DNA of 64,000 nucleotides, from the NCBI GenBank assembly GCA_030522415.1, contig CM060125.1, positions 6,000,901 to 6,064,900 of the forward strand, written 5' to 3'. The DNA comes from Channallabes apus. Taxonomy: Eukaryota; Chordata; Actinopteri; Siluriformes; Clariidae. The stretch's first letter is position 1. Each line of letters starts with the position of its first letter. The notes below the pieces were generated by a model, which was given only the letters and a program-made list of their open reading frames with translations, was not told where the DNA came from and searched no databases. Position numbers and translations under genes: made by a program. This document shows, piece after piece, positions 21,686-31,082 of the stretch.

Positions 21686-22483
21686 ATGGCTACCAGGAGT
21701 GTTAAAGCCGTGAAAAAGGACGACACTGCGACCCCTCTAACAGTCGAGGCTATCTCTGCGCTGTTAGAGCAACACCGTGATGCGTTAGCGGCGGAGTTTA
21801 AATCCTCGTTTAGTTTATTAGAAATTAAACTGGATCAGATTCAGGCCCAAGTAGAGGACCATGGACAGCGCTTACCGTCATTAGAACTCGCTACAGACGA
21901 CCTGAGTCAGCGTGTGACGGAGCTGGAGAACATCTGCTCCGGACTTCGGGAAAACAACTTAAAGTTAACGGCCAAGGTTGTAGACTTAGAAGGCCGGAGC
22001 AGGAGACAAAACCTGCGTGTTCTGGGTCTCCCGGAAGGTACTGAAGGTGGACTCCCTACCGAGTTCTTCTCCAAGTTTCTGTGCGAGGTGTTTGGGACTG
22101 AAACACTGCCTTCCCCGCCGGAGATTGACCGAGCCCACCGAATACCTGCATCCAAACCCGCTTCAGGACAGAGACCTCGGCCCGTCATTCTCCGCGTGCA
22201 CCGGTACCAGGTGAAGGACCTTCTGATTCGGGAGGCTCGGCGGAGAGGGAAGCTGGAATACCGCGGTCAGCAGGTTCGCATAGTGGAAGACTACGCTCCC
22301 GAAGTTTTAAACCAGCGAGCCGAGTATAGAGGAGTGATGAGCGAGTTATACAGCCGTGGTCTCCGGCCTTCTCTCCTGTATCCAGCGCGGCTCCGGATCA
22401 CTCTGTCTACCGGACAGAAGAAGTGGCTCCGCTCGGTAGAAGAGGCGCAGAAACACATAGACAGTCTGCCGAAAACTGCGTAG
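21686..22483 (+). CDS. L1 ORF1 protein (RNA-binding chaperone)
   Basis: 265 residues starting MATRSVKAVKKDD; ATG context is GCGATGG. An in-frame Met 17 codons earlier (21635) is less likely because the first part would be non-homologous. Residues about 20-110 form heptad-rich coiled coil (LEQHRDALAAEF, LEIKLDQIQAQVEDH, LENICSGLRENN). This is followed by an RRM-like part (RRQNLRVLGLPEG, then RPVILRVHRYQVKDLLI) and a C-terminal domain with VRIVEDYAPEVLNQRAEY. This is the trimeric RNA-binding protein that packages L1 RNA in cis. The frame is intact; ORF2 begins 630 bp downstream in another frame. Confidence 0.9.
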   Translation: MATRSVKAVKKDDTATPLTVEAISALLEQHRDALAAEFKSSFSLLEIKLDQIQAQVEDHGQRLPSLELATDDLSQRVTELENICSGLRENNLKLTAKVVDLEGRSRRQNLRVLGLPEGTEGGLPTEFFSKFLCEVFGTETLPSPPEIDRAHRIPASKPASGQRPRPVILRVHRYQVKDLLIREARRRGKLEYRGQQVRIVEDYAPEVLNQRAEYRGVMSELYSRGLRPSLLYPARLRITLSTGQKKWLRSVEEAQKHIDSLPKTA

Positions 22484-23113
22484 TGCACTATATTATTATT
22501 ATTATTATTTTAATACGCGATACTACAGTTCTCAGGAAAGTACCATTTTTAACCTAAAATCTGGCCATGTTTACGTCTTTCCCGGTAAGAGTGTTGTGTT
22601 AAACTTGTAAAGGGGTTATTATTATTATTTTTATATTACTATTTTTTCTATTTTTAATCACGTGTGATTTACGTTTGTATATTTAGAGTTACAATGTGAC
22701 GTGGGGGGAGGGGTGGTGGTGGTGTGTTTTTCTCTCATTGAGAGATTTCAGTATTGGAGTGTGGAAATGTTTTATTTATATATTTAATTATTAGTTTCTG
22801 TAAGTTGTGTCGGAGCAGAAGATGGGGTGGTTAGCGGCAGGAGGATTTGTTGGGTGGAAGATGGAGGAATGGGAGAGCTTGCTGCTGTGTTTGTTAGCAG
22901 CTATCTTTGTTTGTTGGGGGGCAGTGGGGTGTGTGGGGGAGGGGTGTGTGGAGCAGGGGTGTGGGGGGGAGGGGTGGGGGATCTCCAAAGCCAGTAATGT
23001 GTTAGTTCTTTGTATACTGTGTATTTTTAACACGTTGTTCTGTGTTTTACACTTTAAGGCTGACGTTAGGCATCTTATTCATGTTTATCTACCTGCATTT
23101 TCTCTCAGGGAGA
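22484..23113 (+). other. L1 inter-ORF region with G-rich tract
   Basis: Unusually long spacer between the two L1 ORFs. It starts with (TTA)n at about 22488-22510 and has G-rich runs at 22698-22725 and 22917-22982. The latter has at least six runs of three or more G within 66 bases and could form a G-quadruplex on this strand. Open frames here are by-products of the G-rich composition. Confidence 0.6.
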
Positions 23114-26100
23114 ATGAATAGTTCTTTAAACTTCGTGAGCTGGAATGTTAAGGGTTTAAACCATCCGGTGAAGAGAAGGAAGGTGCTCTCACACCTTAAA
23201 CAACTTAACACTGCAATCGCATTTTTACAAGAAACTCACATTCGCAGTTCTGATAATTCTCGCCTTATGTCACGTTGGGGTGGGCAGCACTACCACTCGA
23301 CCTTTCAGGCCAAAGCTAGGGGTGTCTCGATTCTCATTAACCCAAACATCTCTTTTGAGCATCATAATGTTATTACGGATATACAAGGTCGTTATATCAT
23401 TGTTTCAGGGAAGTTATTTAATACTAATGTAGTGTTGGCTAATTTATATGCCCCTAATTATGACGATGTCTCCTTCTTTGAACATTTTTTCTCTCTTCTG
23501 CCTGATCTGAGCTCATACTCTCTCATATTAGGGGGAGACTTTAACTGCTGTTTAGATCCATTACATGACAGGTCATCTCCCAATCCTATTCCTCTGAGTA
23601 AATCCGCCACGCTACTTCAGTCCTATCTCTGCAGCTTTGGTATCTCTGACATATGGCGCTTCCTTAATCCAAAAAAGAAAGAATACTCCTTTTTCTCACA
23701 TGTTCACCATACTTTCTCCAGAATTGATTATTTCTTTATAGATAATCAATTGATCCCAATGGTTACTTCTTGTGCTTATCAGAGCATTGTGATATCAGAT
23801 CACGCTCCAGTGGTTATGTCTATAAAACTCCCAGATCTCCCTCAGGTTACTAAACATTGGCGCTTTAATTCATCGTTGCTGATGGAGGACGATTTTGTAA
23901 AATTTATGGAAGACCAGATCGTTTTTTTCTTCACCACAAATGAAACACCTGAAGTGTCACGTTTGGTTGTTTGGGATGCTCTGAAAGCCTACCTCAGGGG
24001 ACAGATAATTTCATACACTGCAAATATGAAAAGGAAGGCATATAAAGAACGAAAAGATTTGACCAACCAAATTAAAGAAATTGACCAGCAGTATGCTCTA
24101 TTTAAAAACCCTGATCTCTATAAAAAACGCGTAGAAGTGCAAACTAAGTTTGAACTTATTTCAACGCATGTAATTGAACGGCAATTATTAAAGAGTAGGA
24201 GCCAATTTTACATTCATGGTGACAAATCTGGGAAACTTTTAGCTAATCAGTTAAAAGGATTTAGAGCACAGCAACAAATTACGAAAATTCGGATGGAGGA
24301 TGGTACCATCACTACGGACCATTCTAAAATTAATGATGCATTCAGGAATTTTTATTCTCGATTATATACTTCTGAGTTCCCAAAGGACCATAGTGCAGTT
24401 GAGAATTTCTTGACTCAACTAAATATCCCAACACTGTCCCCTGATTCTAGATTAAGGTTAGAAGAGCCCATATCACAAGAGGAAATCAGTTTAGCTATCT
24501 CCTCATTGCAATCTGGTAAGTCCCCGGGTCCTGACGGGTTCCCTGCAGAGTTTTTTAAATCATTCTCCTCATACCTTGCACCACAACTAGTTTTGGTTCT
24601 ATCTGAATCTTTCAAGCAAGGTAAGATGCCTGCGTCATTTAATGAGGCTCGCATCACCCTCATAGCAAAGAAGGATAAGGACCCAACAGAGTGCTCCTCA
24701 TATAGACCAATCTCTCTTCTTAATGTGGATGTTAAAATCCTTGCTAAAGTCTTGGCTCGTAGATTAGAGAATGTTCTACCCTCAATTATATCTGAGGACC
24801 AGACCGGTTTTGTTAAAAATCGTTATTCTTACTTTAACATTCGACGCCTTATGGATATCTTGTACACACCATCAGAGGAGACCCCTGGGTGTGTCCTTTC
24901 TTTGGATGCTGAAAAGGCTTTTGATCGTGTGGAATGGGAGTATTTATTCAAGGCTTTAGAAAAATTTAATTTTGGTCCAAGTTTTATCACTTGGGTTAAA
25001 TTATTATATTCAAGCCCCACTGCCTCAGTTCTGACAAATGCTCAGCAGTCTCAACCATTCAGTCTTCAGCGGGGAACTCGTCAGGGATGTCCCCTTAGCC
25101 CATTGCTCTTTAACCTCGCCATTGAGCCACTAGCAGTTGCATTCCGAAGCTGTAGAGATATATCTGGGATTTGGAGGCAGGGAGAAGAACATAAAGTTTC
25201 CCTTTATGCGGATGATCTTCTACTTTTTTTATCGAATCCAGTCTCCTCTCTGCCACATGTGCTGTCATTGCTCAGGGAATTTAGCTATTTTTCAGGATAT
25301 AAATTAAATTTGCACAAAAGTGAACTTTTTCTGCTAGATAATACAGCAGTAACAACTGGTATGCACAATTTTCCATTCAACATTGTGAAAAATCAGTTTA
25401 CCTATCTTGGTATTACAATCACAAGGAAACATAAACACCTCTTTAAAGAAAATTTTATTAGGTTGTTGAACCAAACAAGAAAGGACTTGGGACGATGGTC
25501 ACCACTGTCCATGTCCCTGGTGGGCCGCATTAATGCCATTAAAATGAGTATTCTCCCTAAATTTTTATATCTCTTTCAGTCTGTACCTGTTTTTATTCCC
25601 AAATCTTACTTTGGCGCTTTAGACTCAATTATATCTTCTTACCTTTGGAAAGGTAAACATCCACGATTGAATAAGTCCCTACTTCAAAGATCTAAAAGAG
25701 ACGGTGGCATGGCTCTACCTAATTTTCGTTTCTACTACTGGGCAGCAAACATTCGATCTGTCATCTTTTGGTCATATTTTCATAACCAACCTAATCGGCC
25801 TGCCTGGGTGGAAATGGAGATAAAGTCTGTCAAAAATCTCTCTGTCTCTGCACTCCTTGGATCTGCTCTCCCCATCCCCTCAATTAAATTAATCAATAAC
25901 TCAGTAGTGGTGCATACTTTGAGAGTATGGGCTCAGTTCAGAAAGCACAGCGGTCTTCTAGGCTTCTCTCTGTCCAGTCCTATCGTCTCTAACCATCTCT
26001 TCCAGCCTTCTTTACATGACTCAGTGTTTCAGGAATGGTACAATAAGGGCATCAAGCTTTGCAAAGACCTGTTCGTTGACCATAAGTTTGCATCATTTGA

Positions 26101-26896
26101 ACAGCTTTCCGAGAGGTTTAACTTACCCAATTCTCATTTTTTCAGATATCTGCAAGTAAGACACTTCATTCGCTCTTTAATACCAAATTTCCCTGAGGCT
26201 CCTGCTGCAAACATTCTAGATAACCTCCTCTGTTTGTCTCCGCTGCGTAAAGGCCTAATATCCACTATTTATGGTGGATTGATGGCTTCGAGTCACACCC
26301 CTCTGTGTAAAATTAAAACTGCTTGGGAGAAGGATTTAAATTTGTCACTATCAGATGATACTTGGAATTCAATTCTTAAACTTATCAACTCAACCTCCTT
26401 ATGTGCCCGCCACTCTTTATTACAGTTTAAGGTTGTACACAGGGCTCATTTCTCCAAACTTAAACTCTCCCGTTTCTACCCTGACATTGATCCTTGCTGT
26501 AATAAATGTAAAAGTGGAGAGGCGTCTCTTATTCATATGTACTGGACATGCCCGAATTTGGAAAAATTCTGGAGGGGTGTTTTTAAGACCCTGTCCTTCA
26601 TATTGAATTGCAATCTTGAACCAGACCCTCTGATTGCTCTTTTTGGTGTCACTGGAGAAGAGGGTAAGAGTCTAAGTCCAGCCAAAAAGAGATTGTTATC
26701 TTTTGCGACACTCCTGGCCAGGCGTTCTCTTTTATTCAAGTGGAAGGATGCCACGTCACCCACTCACGCCCAGTGGCTCAGAGATATCATGTCCTGTCTG
26801 TCCCTGGAGAAGATTCACTATTCAATTCATTACCCAGACTTTAAATTTCAACAGGTGTGGGGGCCCTTCCTTCACTTTTTTCATATACATTTATAG
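23114..26896 (+). CDS. L1 ORF2 endonuclease-reverse transcriptase
   Basis: 1260 residues from MNSSLNFVSWNVKGLNHP; 24 further in-frame upstream codons exist, but homology starts at the chosen Met. The N-terminal APE-type endonuclease has Asn11 (SWNVKG), Glu40 (QETH), Asp142/Asn144 (GGDFNC) and Asp229/His230 (SDHAP). The reverse transcriptase follows, with SYRPISLLNVDVKILAKVLA, LDAEKAFDRVEW, GTRQGCPLSPLLFNL and the catalytic YADD at 698-701. Near the C-terminus a Cys-rich knuckle (CCNKCKSGEASLIHMYWTC) is kept. The enzyme nicks target DNA and primes reverse transcription there. No stop or frameshift over 3.8 kb, so it is probably functional. Confidence 0.93.
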   Translation: MNSSLNFVSWNVKGLNHPVKRRKVLSHLKQLNTAIAFLQETHIRSSDNSRLMSRWGGQHYHSTFQAKARGVSILINPNISFEHHNVITDIQGRYIIVSGKLFNTNVVLANLYAPNYDDVSFFEHFFSLLPDLSSYSLILGGDFNCCLDPLHDRSSPNPIPLSKSATLLQSYLCSFGISDIWRFLNPKKKEYSFFSHVHHTFSRIDYFFIDNQLIPMVTSCAYQSIVISDHAPVVMSIKLPDLPQVTKHWRFNSSLLMEDDFVKFMEDQIVFFFTTNETPEVSRLVVWDALKAYLRGQIISYTANMKRKAYKERKDLTNQIKEIDQQYALFKNPDLYKKRVEVQTKFELISTHVIERQLLKSRSQFYIHGDKSGKLLANQLKGFRAQQQITKIRMEDGTITTDHSKINDAFRNFYSRLYTSEFPKDHSAVENFLTQLNIPTLSPDSRLRLEEPISQEEISLAISSLQSGKSPGPDGFPAEFFKSFSSYLAPQLVLVLSESFKQGKMPASFNEARITLIAKKDKDPTECSSYRPISLLNVDVKILAKVLARRLENVLPSIISEDQTGFVKNRYSYFNIRRLMDILYTPSEETPGCVLSLDAEKAFDRVEWEYLFKALEKFNFGPSFITWVKLLYSSPTASVLTNAQQSQPFSLQRGTRQGCPLSPLLFNLAIEPLAVAFRSCRDISGIWRQGEEHKVSLYADDLLLFLSNPVSSLPHVLSLLREFSYFSGYKLNLHKSELFLLDNTAVTTGMHNFPFNIVKNQFTYLGITITRKHKHLFKENFIRLLNQTRKDLGRWSPLSMSLVGRINAIKMSILPKFLYLFQSVPVFIPKSYFGALDSIISSYLWKGKHPRLNKSLLQRSKRDGGMALPNFRFYYWAANIRSVIFWSYFHNQPNRPAWVEMEIKSVKNLSVSALLGSALPIPSIKLINNSVVVHTLRVWAQFRKHSGLLGFSLSSPIVSNHLFQPSLHDSVFQEWYNKGIKLCKDLFVDHKFASFEQLSERFNLPNSHFFRYLQVRHFIRSLIPNFPEAPAANILDNLLCLSPLRKGLISTIYGGLMASSHTPLCKIKTAWEKDLNLSLSDDTWNSILKLINSTSLCARHSLLQFKVVHRAHFSKLKLSRFYPDIDPCCNKCKSGEASLIHMYWTCPNLEKFWRGVFKTLSFILNCNLEPDPLIALFGVTGEEGKSLSPAKKRLLSFATLLARRSLLFKWKDATSPTHAQWLRDIMSCLSLEKIHYSIHYPDFKFQQVWGPFLHFFHIHL

Positions 26897-27310
26897 TTTG
26901 ATTCCTGTCTTATTTAATTACTTGTTTGTTTGCTTTCTTTCCCCTTTTTATTCCTCTTTATTTATTTATTTTTTGCACGTAGAACCAAAAAACTTCCAGC
27001 TCCATATTCTTTTTTCTTTTTTGGTTTCTCTCAATGCCTGGCGTTTAGCCTTTCATATGCTTGTAAAACTGGCTTGGAGTCGGGGAGGGACGGGGTGGGA
27101 GCTATAGGGTTTATAAGGGGATTATAAAACCTGCATTAAAATATTACATGTTTACCCTGTTTTATCCCTGTTAAAATCAATAAAAATATTGTTGAAAGAA
27201 AAAGTCGGCGGAAAAATAATTACTCCAGTAAAGTATAGATACCCAAAATTTCTACTTAAGTAAGGTAACGAAGTATTTGTACTTCGTTACTTGACACCTC
27301 TGATCTTAGA

Positions 27311-28263
27311 TGTGAAGAACATCGTTTATAATATCAGCCTCACTGCCTGCAGCCTTGCAAATGTCAGCTGATTCTCTTTACACAGAAGTTGCAGCAATGT
27401 CAGGTAGAGGGGTCTTTGCAGCTTCCTCTACTATGTCAGAAAATAAATGCTCATATATGCACTGTCGTATTTATATTGGTTTTAATAAAAGTGCGCTAGA
27501 ACGTGTTCAAGTTCATGACTAGCTCGTTCAGAATCCGATATTAATTGTAGATTTTTTGACGCGATTTTCTTGTCATACATTTCCGTGCAGCACAGCGCAT
27601 TAAACCCTCCTGAAGCCCAGCTTCACTGGAGCTCTATGGGCAGCACAGAGGAGCTTTTTTCACTGCAGAAAAGCTGGATAGTAGTTGGATAAATGCACCA
27701 AAATCATCACTTCCAGGGAAGCTCAGCTTCTCTGGGAGTGAATGGAGCAGTGGGCGGGCCAGGATGCTTGGCTGCTGCATGATGATTGGAGGAGCTGTTT
27801 AAAGGGCGGAACCCCCTTTTTGATTGACAGCATGTCTTAAGTATACATCAGCGCTACAGAGATTCGAGTTCAGTCCCATGCGGATTTGCAGGTGAAGTGG
27901 TACGACGAACTGCTGCACTCTGTATTGTTTGCTGGTGATACTGTATAAACCATTTTTGCTTGTACAAATCATTCTTTAAATAAAAAAAAAACTTTGCTCC
28001 TTGTTTCAGCATTGTAAAATTAGTTCATTTATATAATCAAAGTAGCTTGTGGAAGGAGAAACTAGCCAGCTAGCTTCCTCTGTTTCAAAAGCTAGCAGCC
28101 GCCACTGATAGTGACGTAGGGAAGGGAAAAAAAATTCAAGCATTCATCAGGCCGGTCTATGCAGAAACACCACATGAAAACCACAAAGAAACGAGTCAAT
28201 GTGGCTAAACATACTTGAGTTCCAATTGAATGTAGAATACAGACATCTCCACCAAAGGATACA
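27311..28263. other. Intergenic, nothing firmly recognised
   Basis: 27600-27830 is GC-richer than its surroundings (GGGCGGGCC, AAGCTCAGCTTCTCTGGGAG) and feels like a dispersed repeat, but I cannot classify it. Confidence 0.35.
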
Positions 28264-28827
28264 GTGCTAATTTTCAAACCTGATGTGCACCCTACATGCA
28301 CTGAGGCTTTGGAGTTTTGCGAAAGCCTTATAAAACTGCAGAAACAGACCTCGCCGTATGTCACTGTTTCTGTTCAAAAGCCTACTGATCATGATATAAT
28401 GCTGGATGGCAAAACAATTATCAGGATAGTGCACCCAGTCCAGGCCGTATACCCATCTGCTGTATTTGAGGAACCCCACTTCGAATCTGTGAAATCAAGT
28501 CATCAAGAAGTCTGAATCAGATTCTGATTCAACATGGGACCCACCCCTGGACTTACAGTAAGTCACCTCAGTGAGTGTAAACGACAGCTTGTATAACAGA
28601 TGTTAAGAGAGGGAGCAGCTTCATTCTCAAAGTCTGATGATGACATTGGCTGCATAGATGGATTGCAATTGTCTATCTCGCTGAAAGACACTACCTCCGT
28701 CACACACACTTACAGTAGAAGCCACTTAAGACAGCCTCTCACAGCCGTTTCCCATGCAGTTATCAGCCAGATGCCAGCTGAATGGCATGAACCCCTCCCT
28801 CTTTTATTCCCAGGTAGGCTTGTCTAG
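28264..28827 (+). pseudogene. Ty3/gypsy-like pol relic
   Basis: Two plus-strand pieces. 28264-28515 includes DHDIMLDGKTIIRIVHPVQ, resembling the region after the aspartic protease of gypsy-type pol. 28600-28827 includes LREGAASFSKSDDDIGCIDG, resembling the start of the reverse-transcriptase region. A stop and frame change separate them, and the polymerase body is missing. Recognition is by residue pattern only. Confidence 0.45.
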
Positions 28828-29059
28828 ATTTAAACATGCCCATTAAGTCTCCATTTATTCATTTTGCAGGGTGCTACCATTAGATGGCATTTTGTTCTTA
28901 AGAACGCATTACCCCATAAATCACTCTGTGACGTTACTGACAGTTTTGAGGTAAACAGAGATTGGAATCAGTGTTGCAAATTCTTTTGACATATTTAACA
29001 TGTACTGTATGACAGAATTAAAGGAACAAGGATCCTTTTGTACACATTATGGTATATAT

Positions 29060-29552
29060 TGGTACGGCGTGCACCTGTGATGGGTGTGTGCCTAATCTAT
29101 TAATCTGTTACTCGAAGCGCAGAGTTTAGTCTGGGGTCCAGAAGCAATGCAACAGCGGCGCACAGTGGATTTTATTAAAGAGCGAGTGGGGCAATGTGAA
29201 GCGCTCCAGAGACTTTAAAAAAGGAGACCGGAATGCCGCCATTTGACCTCTGCGAGAGGACAGCGTGGGAAAGAACTCCTCGAGCTCCTGCGGCACCTTC
29301 ACTTCCGCATAGAGCCCGCCTTCGCATCCCCGCCACCAAAGGGGAAAAGGCCGCAGAGAAGATCACATTAAGGCCCCAAATCCAGACATCCAGGAGAGAC
29401 TCCCGCCTGTGGCAGAGAAAGCTGGCAGGGGCCGATCTTGACTCGTGTCAGCAGGACACCCCATTTTTCCAAATAAAATTACCCTTTTTCCCCGTAAGTC
29501 CTCGCCTCGTGTCTGTGGTGCCACCCGTGCACAAAGGGTCGAACCTGTTACA
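29060..29552 (+). repeat. GC-rich LTR-like segment
   Basis: Starts near TGTGATGGGTGTG and ends GGTCGAACCTGTTACA, with CCAAATAAAATTACC near 29475 as a possible poly(A) signal. It is markedly richer in GC than its flanks and both strands are open for long stretches. It could be the solo or 3' LTR of the gypsy-like relic upstream; no target duplication was found. Confidence 0.3.
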
Positions 29553-29569
29553 ATATATATATTAAGATG

Positions 29570-29999
29570 ATAACTTTTATGATTATATTTTTATTTTATC
29601 CATAATTTTTTTCAGCAGCCAATATACTTTCAAATGTATAAGTCAATTAAACAAGTTATGCATGTCATTTATTTGGATAGTTACAGGTATGTCACAGTGA
29701 GAGGAGTTTTATTTAGATAAGTTAAAAGAACAAGAATAAAACCCTATTTTTATTTAAAGGTAAACCCTGTAAGAATGTTACAAAATTAAGGACTGTAGTG
29801 AAAGAAATTACTGGATAGGCTGTAAATACATGGCGTAAGAAGTGTGAATGCACATACTGTACAGTATATTGTTATCTCTACTTTGTTGCATGCTGTAAAG
29901 TGAAGACTTTTTTTTTGGTTGACGTGTGTGTTTGTGGTTTAGGGTGTATTCTTAAATTCAATCTGTCTGAATCTGTATAAAAGTTAATAAATTCTCTGG
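29570..29999. other. Intergenic, nothing recognised
   Basis: AT-rich flank between the LTR-like segment and the LINE tails. Confidence 0.4.
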
Positions 30000-30240
30000 T
30001 CTAAACATGTTTGAGCTTGGAAGCAACATTGCGGAACTCTACTGCCTTTATTGACGATTCTCAGGGAGGGGACCCCCCTTACCATTTGGCTTATTGTTCA
30101 TCAGGGACACTATGATCATTTAAATGTATTCATATTCCATCACATATTCCACACACATTACCGCAATTTTATTAAACCTTCTGTAAAGCTCCTTTGCGAC
30201 AGTGACCATTGTTAAAAGGGCTCTATAAATAAAACTGAAT
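30000..30240 (+). mobile_element. LINE 3' end, diverged copy
   Basis: Shares the block TCTCAGGGAG ... CATCAGGGACACT ... TGTAAAGCTCCTTTGCGACA ... AAAAGGGCTCTATAAATAAA with the better copies at 33060-33338, 55327-56540 and 63319-64000. Strongly diverged. Confidence 0.6.
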
Positions 30241-30403
30241 CATTAACTATGCTGTGCTTATATTCAGCGCTGCCAGTTTCTCAGAACAAACTGTGAATCT
30301 GTGAAGAATATAATATTTACAAGACAAAAGTCAGTCATGGGTGTTAATACGCATCTATTGTTACTGTGCGTCTCTGCTGAAGGCTTTTTTGGTTGGTCAA
30401 AGG

Positions 30404-30655
30404 TGTGTGTATGCACATGCTCAAACGCTTGAGATTGGAAGCAGTGATGTCACAGAGGTCTATGTACTTTATTGATGAATCTCAGGGAGTTTTTCCTCCC
30501 CTCACCCTTGGTTTGTTAATCAGAGACACTGATAATTTGGATTCATACATATTTGCTCACACTTTTCACAATAATTTCCCCAATTGTGTTTTAATTCTGT
30601 AAAGCTTATTTGTGATAGTAACCAGTGTAAAAAGCGGTATATAAATAAAACTGAA
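30404..30655 (+). mobile_element. LINE 3' end, second diverged copy
   Basis: Same family as the preceding copy (ATCTCAGGGAGTTTTTCCTC, TGTAAAGCTTATTTGTGATA, AGCGGTATATAAATAAAACT), about 400 bp downstream in the same orientation. It ends at TTAA, followed by CCTTCCTCTTATGCTAACGG, which resembles a piggyBac-type terminus. Confidence 0.6.
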
Positions 30656-30785
30656 TTAACCTTCCTCTTATGCTAACGGGTCGGTTTTATTACCCTCAAA
30701 ACAATTATTTATCATCCAATTTTTTTCCTTACCTCTTGGTTACTTTATATATTCTTAAAATTTTTTTATTACTATAGTAACATCT

Positions 30786-31026
30786 ATGGCTGAACGTTTT
30801 AATTCCACCTGTGTTTATATACTGGACTCCATTGCTCCTCTCGCGCCCGCGCGCTCTAAACCAATGGCCGAGCCTTGGTTGAACAAGCGCACGCGCGCTC
30901 TCAGACGCGAATGTAGACGCGCTGAGAGGAGATGGAAAAAGGACAGGTTGCATGTGTCTTTACAAATATTAATAGAGTGTTTATATACCTATCAACATGC
31001 TGTGAAGACCGCTAAAACCCAGTTTA
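30786..31026 (+). pseudogene. L2 ORF2, segment upstream of the RT
   Basis: Plus-strand frame with WLNKRTRALRRECRRAERRW then KKDRLHVSLQIL, the basic linker between endonuclease and reverse transcriptase in L2-type ORF2. The endonuclease is missing through 5' truncation near 30780. The frame continues after the insertion at 39467. Confidence 0.75.
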
Positions 31027-31082
31027 CAGATGTCGCCATTAAAAACGCGCGTTTTGAGAAAAGCCCGTGACTTGCCGCGGCT

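Larger units (their letters stand above)
21524..27198 (+). mobile_element. Full-length L1-type LINE, both ORFs open
   Basis: 5675 bp between exact 15-bp target duplications (21509-21523 and 27199-27213, AAAAAGTCGGCGGAA). The order is a 162-bp 5' UTR starting GGGACTTCCGGTTAGCAGCC, ORF1 (21686-22483), a roughly 630-bp G-rich inter-ORF region, ORF2 (23114-26896), and a 302-bp 3' UTR ending TCAATAAAAATATTGTTGAAAG with almost no poly(A). Full length, intact frames and perfect duplications indicate a recent, possibly still competent insertion. The domain set assigns it to the L1 group (fish L1/Tx1-like); the exact clade is not determined. Confidence 0.92.
21151..27302. mobile_element. Non-autonomous hAT element split by an L1
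   Basis: The left end CAGTGGTGTCAAAAGTA (21151) and the right end, complement CAGAGGTGTCAAGTAACGA (27302), are flanked by the exact 8-bp duplication ATCTTAGA (21143-21150, 27303-27310). Excluding the L1 the element is about 460 bp, with many AAGTA/TACTT words and no coding capacity. The L1 entered at 21509-21523. Confidence 0.88.

Noticed and set aside
22807..23121. 104-codon Gly/Trp-rich frame between the L1 ORFs
   Set aside because: Product of the G-rich tract; overlaps the ORF2 start and has no homology pattern.
29233..29565. 110-codon plus frame
   Set aside because: Both strands are open because the stretch is GC-rich and LTR-like; no protein motif.
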